Assembly: GCA_030694365.1 (NCBI GenBank)
Contig: JAUXYM010000004.1
Coordinates: 1 to 64,000, forward strand
Length of the DNA stretch: 64,000 nucleotides
Direction of reading: 5' to 3'
Origin: Nevskia sp.
GTDB taxonomy: Bacteria; Pseudomonadota; Gammaproteobacteria; Nevskiales; Nevskiaceae
Positions 25,572 to 33,060 of the stretch are shown in pieces. Numbering within the stretch: position 1 is the first letter of the stretch; each line of letters opens with the position of its first letter. The notes under the pieces are model-generated. The model saw nothing but the letters and a program-made list of their open reading frames with translations. It was not told where the DNA came from and ran no database searches. A program made the position numbers and the translations under genes.

Positions 25572-26519
25572 ATGACTGCTCCAGAAGCCCCTAAAGCCGC
25601 TCCCGCCCCGCTACCGCGCGCACTGCTGCATCCTCGTTGGTGGCTCGCCTGGACACTGCTCGGGCTCGGCCGGGCACTGTGCTGGCTGCCAGTTTCCTGG
25701 CTGCTGACGATCGGTTCATCGCTCGGCTGGCTGGTCTGGCGGCTGTTGCCGAGCCGACGCCGGGTGACCCGGATCAATCTGCGGCTGTGCTTCCCGGAGT
25801 TCGACGAAGCGACGATCGTGAGTCTGGTCGAAGCGCATTTCCGGGCGCTGGGTATGGGCCTGTTCGAGACTTTGCTGGCCTGGCTGGCACCGGATACCAA
25901 GCTCAAGGGCCGGCTGGAACTGCGCGGGGTCGAACATCTCGACGCCGCGACCGCCGACGGCTCCGGCGTGCTGCTGATGACCGGCCATTTCACGACCCTG
26001 GAAATCGCCGCCCGCTCGATCTGCCTGGCCGATCGGCCGTTCCATGCGATGTATCGGCCGGCCGACAACGCTTTCGTCGACTGGTGGATGCACCGCTGGC
26101 GCGAGCTGCGCTCGGGCCGGCCGGCGCTGCCGAAGGACGATCTGAAGAACCTGTTGCGCGCCTTGAGAGCCGGCGGCGCGGTCTGGTACGCACCGGACCA
26201 GACGCTGAAAGTGCCAGGCGCGATCTTCGTGCCGTTCTTCGGCGTGCCGGCGCTGACCCTGACCGCCACCTCGCGCCTCGCCCAGCTCGGCCGCGCCAAG
26301 GTGGTGCCGTTCTTCCCGCAGCGCACTGACGACGGCCGCTACATGGTGACCATGGGCCCGGCGCTGGAGAATTTTCCGAGCGGCGACGACCACGCCGACA
26401 CCCGCCGGATCAACGCGTTGATCGAGGACGCGATCCGCATCTGCCCGGAGCAGTATTTCTGGACTCACCGGCGCTTTAAGTTCCAGCCGCCGGGCGCGCC
26501 GGACGTCTACGCCCGCTGA
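25572..26519 (+). CDS. lpxL: Lipid A biosynthesis acyltransferase (LpxL/HtrB family)
   Basis: This inner-membrane late acyltransferase of lipid A has 315 residues. The N-terminal hydrophobic region (LLHPRWWLAWTLLGLGRALCWLPVSWLL) is followed by the catalytic HxxxxE block MTGHFTTLEIAARSI. The rest shows family features (MYRPADNAFVDWWM, VWYAPDQTLKVPGAIFVPFFGVPALTLTATSRLA, CPEQYFWTHRRFKFQPPG). The acyl donor and position (LpxL versus LpxM type) cannot be fixed by eye; WTHRRFK fits LpxL. Divergent from waaA, it heads a short rightward run with the next gene, 19 bp downstream. Confidence 0.9.
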   Translation: MTAPEAPKAAPAPLPRALLHPRWWLAWTLLGLGRALCWLPVSWLLTIGSSLGWLVWRLLPSRRRVTRINLRLCFPEFDEATIVSLVEAHFRALGMGLFETLLAWLAPDTKLKGRLELRGVEHLDAATADGSGVLLMTGHFTTLEIAARSICLADRPFHAMYRPADNAFVDWWMHRWRELRSGRPALPKDDLKNLLRALRAGGAVWYAPDQTLKVPGAIFVPFFGVPALTLTATSRLAQLGRAKVVPFFPQRTDDGRYMVTMGPALENFPSGDDHADTRRINALIEDAIRICPEQYFWTHRRFKFQPPGAPDVYAR

Positions 26520-26538
26520 GCGCCCCGGCCATGTCCCG

Positions 26539-27561
26539 ATGAGACTCGATGTCGTCAATCCCTGGGGCCGCGATGCGCCGGTCGACTGGCGCGGCGGGCT
26601 GACGCCGCCGGGTGCGCCCAGTCATCCACCGATCAACTACTGGGCCTGGGCCGCCGCCACTGGCGGGCAATTTCACCAGACGCCGGACACCGTCGACGCC
26701 TCGGCCGACGCCGTCGTCGTGCTGCTGCGCCGGCGCGGTCTGGCCAACCTGCGCGCGGTTCGCCAGTTGAAGGCGCGTGGCTTGACCGTGTTGGTCAGCT
26801 GGAAGGAAAGCGGCAGCGCCCAGATCGAGCATCAGTTGCGGTTCCCCTGGCGGCGCTGGCTGCATCGCCGGGTGCTGGCAGCCTGCGACGGCGCGTTCGC
26901 GGCCACCGAACCGGGCTGCGCGCACTACAAGAACTACGGCCTGCCGCCCGAACGGGTGCGCTTCGTCGCCACGCCGTATCCATTCGACGAGCCGAGCTGG
27001 GATTTCGCGCTGGCCATCGAAGCGCGCAGCGGCATCGTCGTCGGCACCCGGCAGTTCGACCCGCCATCGCGGTGCCATACCGAGGCGCTGCAACTGGCCG
27101 GCCGCATCGCCCGCGCCACCGGCACGCCGCTGACCGTGTTCAATCTGGACGGCGAGGCCGGCCGCAGCCGCGCGCTGGCGGCGACCGGCACGGTGCCGGC
27201 GCTGCGCTGGATCGAGCAGCGGCTGCCGTATGCCGCGTTCCTGCAGGAACTGGCGCGACACCGGCTGGTGATCCAGCGCGATGCCGGCTGGGTACCGGGC
27301 CAGATCGCCGGCGATGCGCTGCTCTGCGGCATCGTCAACATCGGCGGCAACGGCGCGGTGCAGCGGCTGGCGTTTCCGGCGCTCGCCGAGCCGGAAGCCG
27401 ACGAGGCCTTGCTCGAAGCGGCGGCGATCCATCTGCTGGGTGATGACGCGGCATATCGGCTGGAAGCCGCTCAGGCCCGGCAGCGTGCCGAGCGCGCCGG
27501 CCTGAGCTACGCCGGCTTCCGGGCCGAACTCGCCGGGCTGCTCAAAGCCTCAAAGCAATGA
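26539..27561 (+). CDS. Putative GT-B-like glycosyltransferase, unassigned
   Basis: I cannot place this 340-residue protein in a named family. It looks soluble and has a Rossmann-like layout: VVVLLRRRGLANLRAVRQLKARGLTVLVSWKESG in the first half, AACDGAFAATEPGCAHYKNYGLPPERVRFV in the middle, and VIQRDAGWVPGQIAGDALLCGIVNIGGNGAVQRLAFP near the C-terminus. That last block is reminiscent of nucleotide-sugar sites in GT-B enzymes. The position between an lpxL-type gene and waaC suggests a role in LPS core or surface glycan assembly. It converges on waaC and overlaps its end by 12 nt. Confidence 0.5.
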   Translation: MRLDVVNPWGRDAPVDWRGGLTPPGAPSHPPINYWAWAAATGGQFHQTPDTVDASADAVVVLLRRRGLANLRAVRQLKARGLTVLVSWKESGSAQIEHQLRFPWRRWLHRRVLAACDGAFAATEPGCAHYKNYGLPPERVRFVATPYPFDEPSWDFALAIEARSGIVVGTRQFDPPSRCHTEALQLAGRIARATGTPLTVFNLDGEAGRSRALAATGTVPALRWIEQRLPYAAFLQELARHRLVIQRDAGWVPGQIAGDALLCGIVNIGGNGAVQRLAFPALAEPEADEALLEAAAIHLLGDDAAYRLEAAQARQRAERAGLSYAGFRAELAGLLKASKQ

Positions 27562-28557
27562 CTGCAGGGGCAATGACTGCAAAACCTCGATCACCCGCTC
27601 GCGGCTGACCGTCAGCGGCCGCTCGCGGTCGATGGTCGCCGGCTGATCGTCGTTGCACAGCCAGTGCTGATCGCGGCCGAGGGCACCGGTCATCTGCGGC
27701 AGGGTCGGGCCGTACAGCGAGAGCCCCGGCGTCCCGAGTGCAGCCGCCAGGTGCATCAGCCCGGTATCGACGCCGACCACCACTTTGGCGTGCGCAAGCC
27801 AGCCGGCGACGGCGGTCAGCCCCAGCTTCGGCAGCACCCGGCAACCCGGCGTGGCGGTGGCGATCCGTTCGGCGTCGGCGCGTTCGGCCTCGCTGCCCCA
27901 GGGCAGCATCACCGCCAGCCCCTGCTGACTGAGCCAGCGCGCCAGCGCCTGCCAGTCGGCGAGTGGCCAGCGCTTGCTCGGCCAAGTGGTGCCGTGCAGG
28001 AACACGGCATACGGCTGATCGATCGCCGGCAACGCGAAGCGGTCGCGATCGAGACCGCTATCCGGCGGCGCATCGAGGTTCGCCGGCAACGGATAGCCGA
28101 GTGCGGCGGCGAACAGCCGCCGGGTCCGGGTGATCGCATGTTCCTGACCATGCGCCGGCACGGTGTGGCGATGGTCGTAGAACAAGGACGCCAGCGGTTC
28201 GCGGGCCGACGTCCAGCCCGGCCCGGCGCTCGGGCCATCGGCACAAAATGCCAGCCAGGCACTTTTTACCAGCCCTTGGGCGTCGAGCACCCGGTCGTAG
28301 CGCGTCTGGCGCAGCGCGGCACGGAAGCGCGCCCAGTCGCCGTCCCGCATGGTCGCCAGCGGGGCCTTGCGCCAGCGCCGCAGATCAGAAGCGATGACCC
28401 GCTGCACGGCTGGATGCCAGCGCGGAATCTCGGCAAACGGCCGCTCTGCCAGCCAATCCACCGCCAACTCCGGCACCGCGCGGGCGGCATCGGTCAAGGC
28501 CGGCAACGTGTGAATCAGGTCACCGAGCGAGGTGGTCTTGACGATCAGAAGCTTCAT
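27550..28557 (-). CDS. waaC: LPS heptosyltransferase I
   Basis: WaaC (GT9) adds the first heptose to Kdo of the inner core. The 335-residue protein starts MKLLIVKTTSLGDLIHTLPALTDA, the classic N-terminal heptosyltransferase motif. It also has VLDAQGLVKSAWLAF, AVFLHGTTWPSKRWPLADWQALA and VVGVDTGLMHLAAALGTPGLSLYGPT, the nucleotide-sugar site. The very end encodes a small duplication, LQSLPLQSLL, from a repeated GCAATGACTGCA. It converges with the putative glycosyltransferase gene. Confidence 0.93.
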   Translation of the reverse strand: MKLLIVKTTSLGDLIHTLPALTDAARAVPELAVDWLAERPFAEIPRWHPAVQRVIASDLRRWRKAPLATMRDGDWARFRAALRQTRYDRVLDAQGLVKSAWLAFCADGPSAGPGWTSAREPLASLFYDHRHTVPAHGQEHAITRTRRLFAAALGYPLPANLDAPPDSGLDRDRFALPAIDQPYAVFLHGTTWPSKRWPLADWQALARWLSQQGLAVMLPWGSEAERADAERIATATPGCRVLPKLGLTAVAGWLAHAKVVVGVDTGLMHLAAALGTPGLSLYGPTLPQMTGALGRDQHWLCNDDQPATIDRERPLTVSRERVIEVLQSLPLQSLL

Positions 28558-28806
28558 CGGAACACGGCTGGAAAGGGGCAGGAATGCGTTGAAAATGGGG
28601 CGGAAATGGGGGCTGGCGCGGGGCTTGCAGGGCTGTTTCGGTCATGGTCAGCGCGAAACTTGCTGGTATATTCCGGGCCTTCGGAAAGGCAGGGTCGCAC
28701 GCCGCGTGGTCAGCCGGAAACTCGACCGAGATACCGGCCGACGTGCCGCCACCACCATGATCCAGTCCTTAGATTTCATGGAATCGAACCAATTCAGAGG
28801 TCACGC

Positions 28807-29775
28807 GTGAACCGCACAGCAAATCGTAGCGCTGCATTGCTTTTGATGATCGGCCTGACCGCGCTGGCGCTGCCAGCCGCGGCAGCGACGCCGGTCGAGG
28901 AAGCCCAGTCCCTGGTCAGCCAGGGTGATCTCGATGGCGCGCTGAAGCGCATCGATCGTTACCTCGCCGGCAGCCCGCAGGATGCCGAAGGCCGCTTCAC
29001 CCGGGCGCTGATCCTGGTCAAGCAGAACAAGAGCGCCGACGCGATCAAGGCGTTCACCGAGCTGACCCGCGACTACCCCCAGCTGCCTGAGCCGTACAAC
29101 AACCTCGCCGTGCTGTACGCCCAGTCCGGCAACTACGAAAAGGCTCGCGACGCGCTCGAAGCCGCACTGGCCACCAACCCCAGCTACGCCACCGCGCACG
29201 AAAATCTCGGCGATATCTACGCCGCGCTGGCCGGTGCCGCGTACAACCGGGCGCTGGCGCTGGACGCCAACAACGCGACCACCCGCTACAAGCTGTCGCT
29301 GCTCGGCGGCCTGAACAATGGCGGTGCCGGTCGCGCCGCGACGACGGCTGCGGCTGCACCTGCACCGGCAGCCATTACTCCGGTGGCTGCGGCTGCGACC
29401 CCTGCGCCAGCCGTTGCTGAAGCGACCGCGCCGGCAGCCAGCGATGCGGTGCTGAGAGCGCTTGAAGTCTGGGTCAGGGCCTGGTCGGCCCGCGATGTCG
29501 ATGCCTACCTCGCCGCCTATTCGCCCGAGTTCAAGCCCGATGGCGGCCTCGCGCTCGACGAATGGCAGAGCCAGCGCCGGGCCCGCATCGGCAAGGCGAA
29601 AATGATCAATGTCGAAGTGCAGGCACCGGAGGTGCAGGCGATCGACGCCCAGCACGTGCGCGTGCTGTTCACCCAGGACTACTCGTCCGACACCATCTCC
29701 GACAAGGTCGGCAAGATCATCGAACTGGCCGAGGTTGGTGGCAGCTGGAAGATCACCCGGGAAACCACCCGCTGA
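28807..29775 (+). CDS. Secreted TPR protein with NTF2-like C-terminal domain
   Basis: GTG 28807 follows AGAGG by 6 nt and gives 322 residues with a signal peptide (ALLLMIGLTALALPAAAA). TPR repeats cover about residues 28-170 (AQSLVSQGDLDGALKRIDRYLAG, LPEPYNNLAVLYAQSGNYEKARDALEAAL, YATAHENLGDIYAAL). An Ala/Pro linker leads to a C-terminal NTF2-like domain (VRAWSARDVDAYLAAYSPEF, RVLFTQDYSSDTISDKVGKIIEL, GGSWKITRE). That domain resembles the one found at the C-terminus of Cds6-type L,D-transpeptidases. The next gene encodes such an enzyme, so the two probably act together on peptidoglycan. The ORF track's start at 27664 is a shadow of waaC. Confidence 0.75.
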   Translation: MNRTANRSAALLLMIGLTALALPAAAATPVEEAQSLVSQGDLDGALKRIDRYLAGSPQDAEGRFTRALILVKQNKSADAIKAFTELTRDYPQLPEPYNNLAVLYAQSGNYEKARDALEAALATNPSYATAHENLGDIYAALAGAAYNRALALDANNATTRYKLSLLGGLNNGGAGRAATTAAAAPAPAAITPVAAAATPAPAVAEATAPAASDAVLRALEVWVRAWSARDVDAYLAAYSPEFKPDGGLALDEWQSQRRARIGKAKMINVEVQAPEVQAIDAQHVRVLFTQDYSSDTISDKVGKIIELAEVGGSWKITRETTR

Positions 29776-29777
29776 GC

Positions 29778-30890
29778 CTGAGCTTTGGGACGGGGTTTGG
29801 GCGGGGGCTGGCGGCAGCGCTGGTAGCGACGAGCCTGCTGCTGGCTGCCGCCCCAGTCATTGCCGATGTCATTGCCGATGCCATTGCCGATGAGCCGCTG
29901 GTCAGGGCGGAGATTCATCCGGAAGACCGCCTCTCCGAAGCGCTCGCGGCGATGCGCGACGGCCGTTACGCCATCGCCACCCAGCGGCTGCAACGACTGC
30001 TGGGCATCGAGCCGAACTTCCGCCTCGCCCGGCTGCTGTACGGCCAGGCGCTGGCGCTGCGTTCCGGGGCGCAGCTCGACTCGCCGCTGGCGCACGAGGA
30101 CGATCCGCGCCTCACCGAGCTGCTGGCCGAGTATCGCCAGCGCAGCGACGAACTGCGCGCACTGCCGACGGCCGGCCTGGTGCCGAGCCTGCTGCTGAAG
30201 TTGTCGGACGAGATCGGCAACGTGCTGGTCGTCGATCTCGGCAAGGGCCGCGCCTATCTGATCGACAACAACGGCTCCGGCCAGTACGTGGTCCGCAACC
30301 TCTACGCCGGCATCGGCCGCAACGGCTTCGGCAAGCGTAGCGCGGGCGATCTGCGCACCCCGGTCGGCATCTATCGCGTCACCGGCTGGATGGCCGACGA
30401 CCAGCTGCCAACGCTGTACGGCGCCGGCGCGCTGCCGCTGAGTTACCCGAATTCCTGGGACCGCTCGCTGGGACGCACCGGCTCCGGCATCTGGCTGCAC
30501 GGCGTGCCAACCGATACCTACGTCCGCGGCCCGCGTTCCAGCGAAGGCTGCGTAACCTTCTCGAACAACGATCTGCTCAGCCTGCGCTCGCAGCTCAGGG
30601 TCGGCAGCACGCCAGTGATCCTCGCCGAGCAGCTCGACTGGGTGCCGGCCGCGCAGCTTGTTGCCGAGCGTGAGCCTTTGCTGAAGGCGATCGAGAACTG
30701 GCGCCGCCAGGGCGAAATCACGCTGAGCGATCTGAGCCTGTTCGCCTATCCCGGCGAAAACGGCCTGGTGGTCGCCCAGTTCGTCCAGAATGATGCCAGC
30801 GACAACGGAGCTTCCAGCGCCGGCAGGGACCAGTTCTGGCGGCATCAGGACGATGGCTCCTGGAAGATCGTCCGCGAACTGAACCGCTGA
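29778..30890 (+). CDS. L,D-transpeptidase (YkuD family), start unresolved
   Basis: This periplasmic YkuD-domain enzyme should form 3-3 crosslinks or anchor proteins to peptidoglycan. The catalytic block HGVPTDTYVRG...SSEGCVTFSN carries the active His and Cys. The domain spans LVVDLGKGRAYLIDNN to VILAEQLDW. A short NTF2-like tail (FWRHQDDGSWKIVRELNR) matches the end of the preceding protein. The hydrophobic signal (LAAALVATSLLLAAAPVIA) has no ATG, GTG or TTG between the upstream gene's stop and itself; the only upstream ATG in frame, 29562, lies deep inside that gene. I place the start nominally at CTG 29778. Initiation at a rare codon, or ATG 29952 without a signal, are alternatives. Confidence 0.8.
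   Translation: MSFGTGFGRGLAAALVATSLLLAAAPVIADVIADAIADEPLVRAEIHPEDRLSEALAAMRDGRYAIATQRLQRLLGIEPNFRLARLLYGQALALRSGAQLDSPLAHEDDPRLTELLAEYRQRSDELRALPTAGLVPSLLLKLSDEIGNVLVVDLGKGRAYLIDNNGSGQYVVRNLYAGIGRNGFGKRSAGDLRTPVGIYRVTGWMADDQLPTLYGAGALPLSYPNSWDRSLGRTGSGIWLHGVPTDTYVRGPRSSEGCVTFSNNDLLSLRSQLRVGSTPVILAEQLDWVPAAQLVAEREPLLKAIENWRRQGEITLSDLSLFAYPGENGLVVAQFVQNDASDNGASSAGRDQFWRHQDDGSWKIVRELNR
29856..29891 (+). repeat. Three tandem 12-nt repeats in the transpeptidase signal region
   Basis: GTCATTGCCGAT occurs twice and then once as GCCATTGCCGAT, encoding VIAD-VIAD-AIAD at the presumed signal-peptide cleavage region of the L,D-transpeptidase. The copy number could vary by slippage without changing frame. 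Confidence 0.85.
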
Positions 30891-30934
30891 GCGAGCCGCT
30901 CGCAGCCGAAGCCACCGCAGCCCGGAGCGTCCCG

Positions 30935-31744
30935 ATGAACATGGACCCGATCGAATACCGCATCCACGGCAGCGATCTGCAGTACGTCGAAGTGCGCTTG
31001 GGCCCGGGCCGCTGCGCGGTCTCGGAGCCGGGCGCGATGATGTACGTCGACGACGAAGTGCAGGTCTCCACCGAGATCGGCGACGGCAGCGGCCGCGAAA
31101 CCAATTTCCTCAGCCGCCTGTGGCGAGGCCTGCGCCGCAAGTTCAGCGGCGAATCGCTGTTCACTTCGATCTATCGCAATCAGGCCGGCAGCGATCGCCG
31201 GGTTGCCTTCGCCGCACCCGGCCCGGGGCAGATCGTGCCGATCGACCTCGCAGCCTCGGGCGGCACCTTGATCGTCCAGCGCGGCGCCTTTCTGGCCGGC
31301 GCGCGCGGCGTCGAAGTGGGCCTGGCCTGGCAGAAGCGCTTTCGCGTCGGCCTGTTCGGCGGAGAGGGTTTCATCATGCAGAAGCTGACCGGCGACGGCG
31401 TCGCCTTCGTCCATGCCAGTGGCGCGCTGACCGAAATGCAGTTGGTGCCTGGCCAGAGCCTGAGAGTCGATACCGGCTGCCTGGTGGCGCTGCAAAGCTC
31501 GGTGCGCTACGACATCAAGTACGCCGGCAAGATCAAGACCGCGCTGTTCGGTGGCGAAGGTTTGTTCTTCGCCCAGCTGTCCGGCCCCGGTACCATCTGG
31601 CTGCAGTCGATGCCGCTGAAGCGCCTGAGCCGCACCTTGCTCGGCATGGCGATGACGGCGAATCCGCGCGGCCGGATCGTCTGGTTCCTGATCGCCATTG
31701 CCATTGTGGTGATCAATATCCTGAGCATCAACTCGCCGGTCTGA
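30935..31744 (+). CDS. AIM24/TIGR00266-family protein
   Basis: This 269-residue protein belongs to the AIM24-like family of beta-rich proteins whose biochemical role in bacteria is unclear. It shows the family pattern of Gly-rich repeats: VSEPGAMMYVDDEVQVST, QRGAFLAGARGVEVGL, GLFGGEGFIMQKLTGDGVAFVHASG and ALFGGEGLFFAQLSGPGTIWLQSMPL. A single C-terminal membrane segment (IVWFLIAIAIVVINILSI) is an addition that would tether it to the inner membrane. It lies 44 bp after the L,D-transpeptidase, and the M48 protease gene follows 1 bp later, so the three may be one operon. Confidence 0.88.
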   Translation: MNMDPIEYRIHGSDLQYVEVRLGPGRCAVSEPGAMMYVDDEVQVSTEIGDGSGRETNFLSRLWRGLRRKFSGESLFTSIYRNQAGSDRRVAFAAPGPGQIVPIDLAASGGTLIVQRGAFLAGARGVEVGLAWQKRFRVGLFGGEGFIMQKLTGDGVAFVHASGALTEMQLVPGQSLRVDTGCLVALQSSVRYDIKYAGKIKTALFGGEGLFFAQLSGPGTIWLQSMPLKRLSRTLLGMAMTANPRGRIVWFLIAIAIVVINILSINSPV

Positions 31745-31745
31745 G

Positions 31746-32852
31746 ATGAACCCGAGCTTCGCCGCGCTGCTCTATGGACGCGACCTGCCGCCCGCCGGGC
31801 TGAAGGTCAGTGCGCAATTCGTCGGCAATCGCCTGCAGGTTGGCGGCGATCTGCGCTTGGAAGCGGTGGCCGATGCGATCACGATCGAAACCGGCGGCTT
31901 CGATCACGACACGCTCTACCTCGGCTGGACTGATGCCACGCGCGGCCGGCTGTCGCTGGCACCCCTCGATACGGTGGCGCGCGCCACCCTGATCGGTAGC
32001 GCACCGGCCACGCTCGAAGCGGCGCTGCGCCGCCATGTCCGCAGCAGCCGGAACGATCGCGGCAAGTGGCTGCTGCTCGGCGGGCTGGCGGCAAGCCTGG
32101 CCGTGCTGGTGCTCAGCGTGGTGCTCGGCTACGGGCTGATCGTCGACTGGGCGGTGCGGATGGTGCCGACCGAGGTCGAGGCAAAGCTCGGCCAGTCGAC
32201 GATGGCCGAGCTGCGGCAGTCCGGAAAACTGCTCGACACCGGGCCTGCCGTCGATGCGGTCAGCAGCATCGGCAACCGGCTCACCGCCGGCTCGCGCTAC
32301 CACTATCATTGGGCGGTGCTCGAAGACCCGAGCATCAACGCCTTCGCCGCACCCGGCGGTTACGTCGTTGTTCATCGCGGCCTGATCCTCGCCACGAAAA
32401 CGCCCGAGGAACTGGCCGGTGTGCTCGCCCACGAGGTGCAGCACGTCGAGCATCGCCACACGCTGAAGGCGATGGTCAACAGCCTCGGCTGGGCGACGAT
32501 GGCCACCGTGCTGCTCGGCGATGTCAGCGCCATGGCCGGCATGCTCGCCTATCAGGTCGGCACCACCCACTACAGTCGCGATCTCGAAACCGAAGCCGAC
32601 ACCCAGGGGCTGGCGGCGCTGGTTCGCGCCGGCATCGCGCCCGAAGGCATGGCGACGTTTTTCCGGACCCTGGCAAGGCAAGCGCCGCAGATGCCGATCG
32701 CATTGCTGTCCAGCCATCCGGCGACCGAGGAGCGCATTGCCGCGATCGAAGCCGGCATCCAGGCGCTGCCGGCGAAGGACTATCCGCCGCTGGCGATCGA
32801 CTGGGCGGCGGTGCAGGCGAGCGTCAGGAAGAACGACGACGCGGTGCCCTGA
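31746..32852 (+). CDS. Membrane-anchored M48-family metalloprotease
   Basis: This zinc peptidase has 368 residues. The HExxH motif is in LAHEVQHVEHRHTLKAM, and the third ligand region is YSRDLETEADTQGLAAL. A membrane span (WLLLGGLAASLAVLVLSVVLGYGLIV) lies at about residues 108-133 and puts the catalytic domain in the periplasm. The first 100 residues form an unassigned domain. The C-terminus LSSHPATEERIAAIEA is typical of BepA/LoiP-like proteases that act in envelope quality control. A separate M48 lipoprotein is encoded at 41854-42657. Confidence 0.88.
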   Translation: MNPSFAALLYGRDLPPAGLKVSAQFVGNRLQVGGDLRLEAVADAITIETGGFDHDTLYLGWTDATRGRLSLAPLDTVARATLIGSAPATLEAALRRHVRSSRNDRGKWLLLGGLAASLAVLVLSVVLGYGLIVDWAVRMVPTEVEAKLGQSTMAELRQSGKLLDTGPAVDAVSSIGNRLTAGSRYHYHWAVLEDPSINAFAAPGGYVVVHRGLILATKTPEELAGVLAHEVQHVEHRHTLKAMVNSLGWATMATVLLGDVSAMAGMLAYQVGTTHYSRDLETEADTQGLAALVRAGIAPEGMATFFRTLARQAPQMPIALLSSHPATEERIAAIEAGIQALPAKDYPPLAIDWAAVQASVRKNDDAVP

Positions 32853-32867
32853 ACAGCGAAACGGCGT

Positions 32868-32983
32868 TCTCACTCGGAGAACGCAGAGGACGCAGAGAAC
32901 GGCAAAAACGGGAATGCAAAAGCGTTTTCGTTGTTCTATTTTTTCAAGCTTTTCTCTGCGTCCTCCGCGTTCTCTGCGTGAGA
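32868..32983. repeat. Inverted-repeat element of the CTCTGCGTCCTCTGCG type
   Basis: The 32-nt arms at 32868-32899 and 32952-32983 are inverted copies matching at 29 of 32 positions. The core is AACGCAGAGGACGCAGAGAA. The spacer of 52 nt is AT-richer. It sits between the M48 protease stop and the ABC transporter start. Similar arms are widespread in proteobacterial intergenic DNA. It could act as a bidirectional transcription barrier; no transposase is present. Confidence 0.75.
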
Positions 32984-33060
32984 CCAGCTTTTTAGCCATC
33001 GCTTGAATCAAAGACGTTCAGCGCATCATAGCGACCAACGCCTACCCGGATTGCCTCGCC

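Noticed and set aside
27664-29775. 703-residue plus-strand ORF as a single long protein
   Set aside because: The first 380 residues are antisense to waaC and intergenic DNA; the signal peptide and TPR domain begin at GTG 28807.
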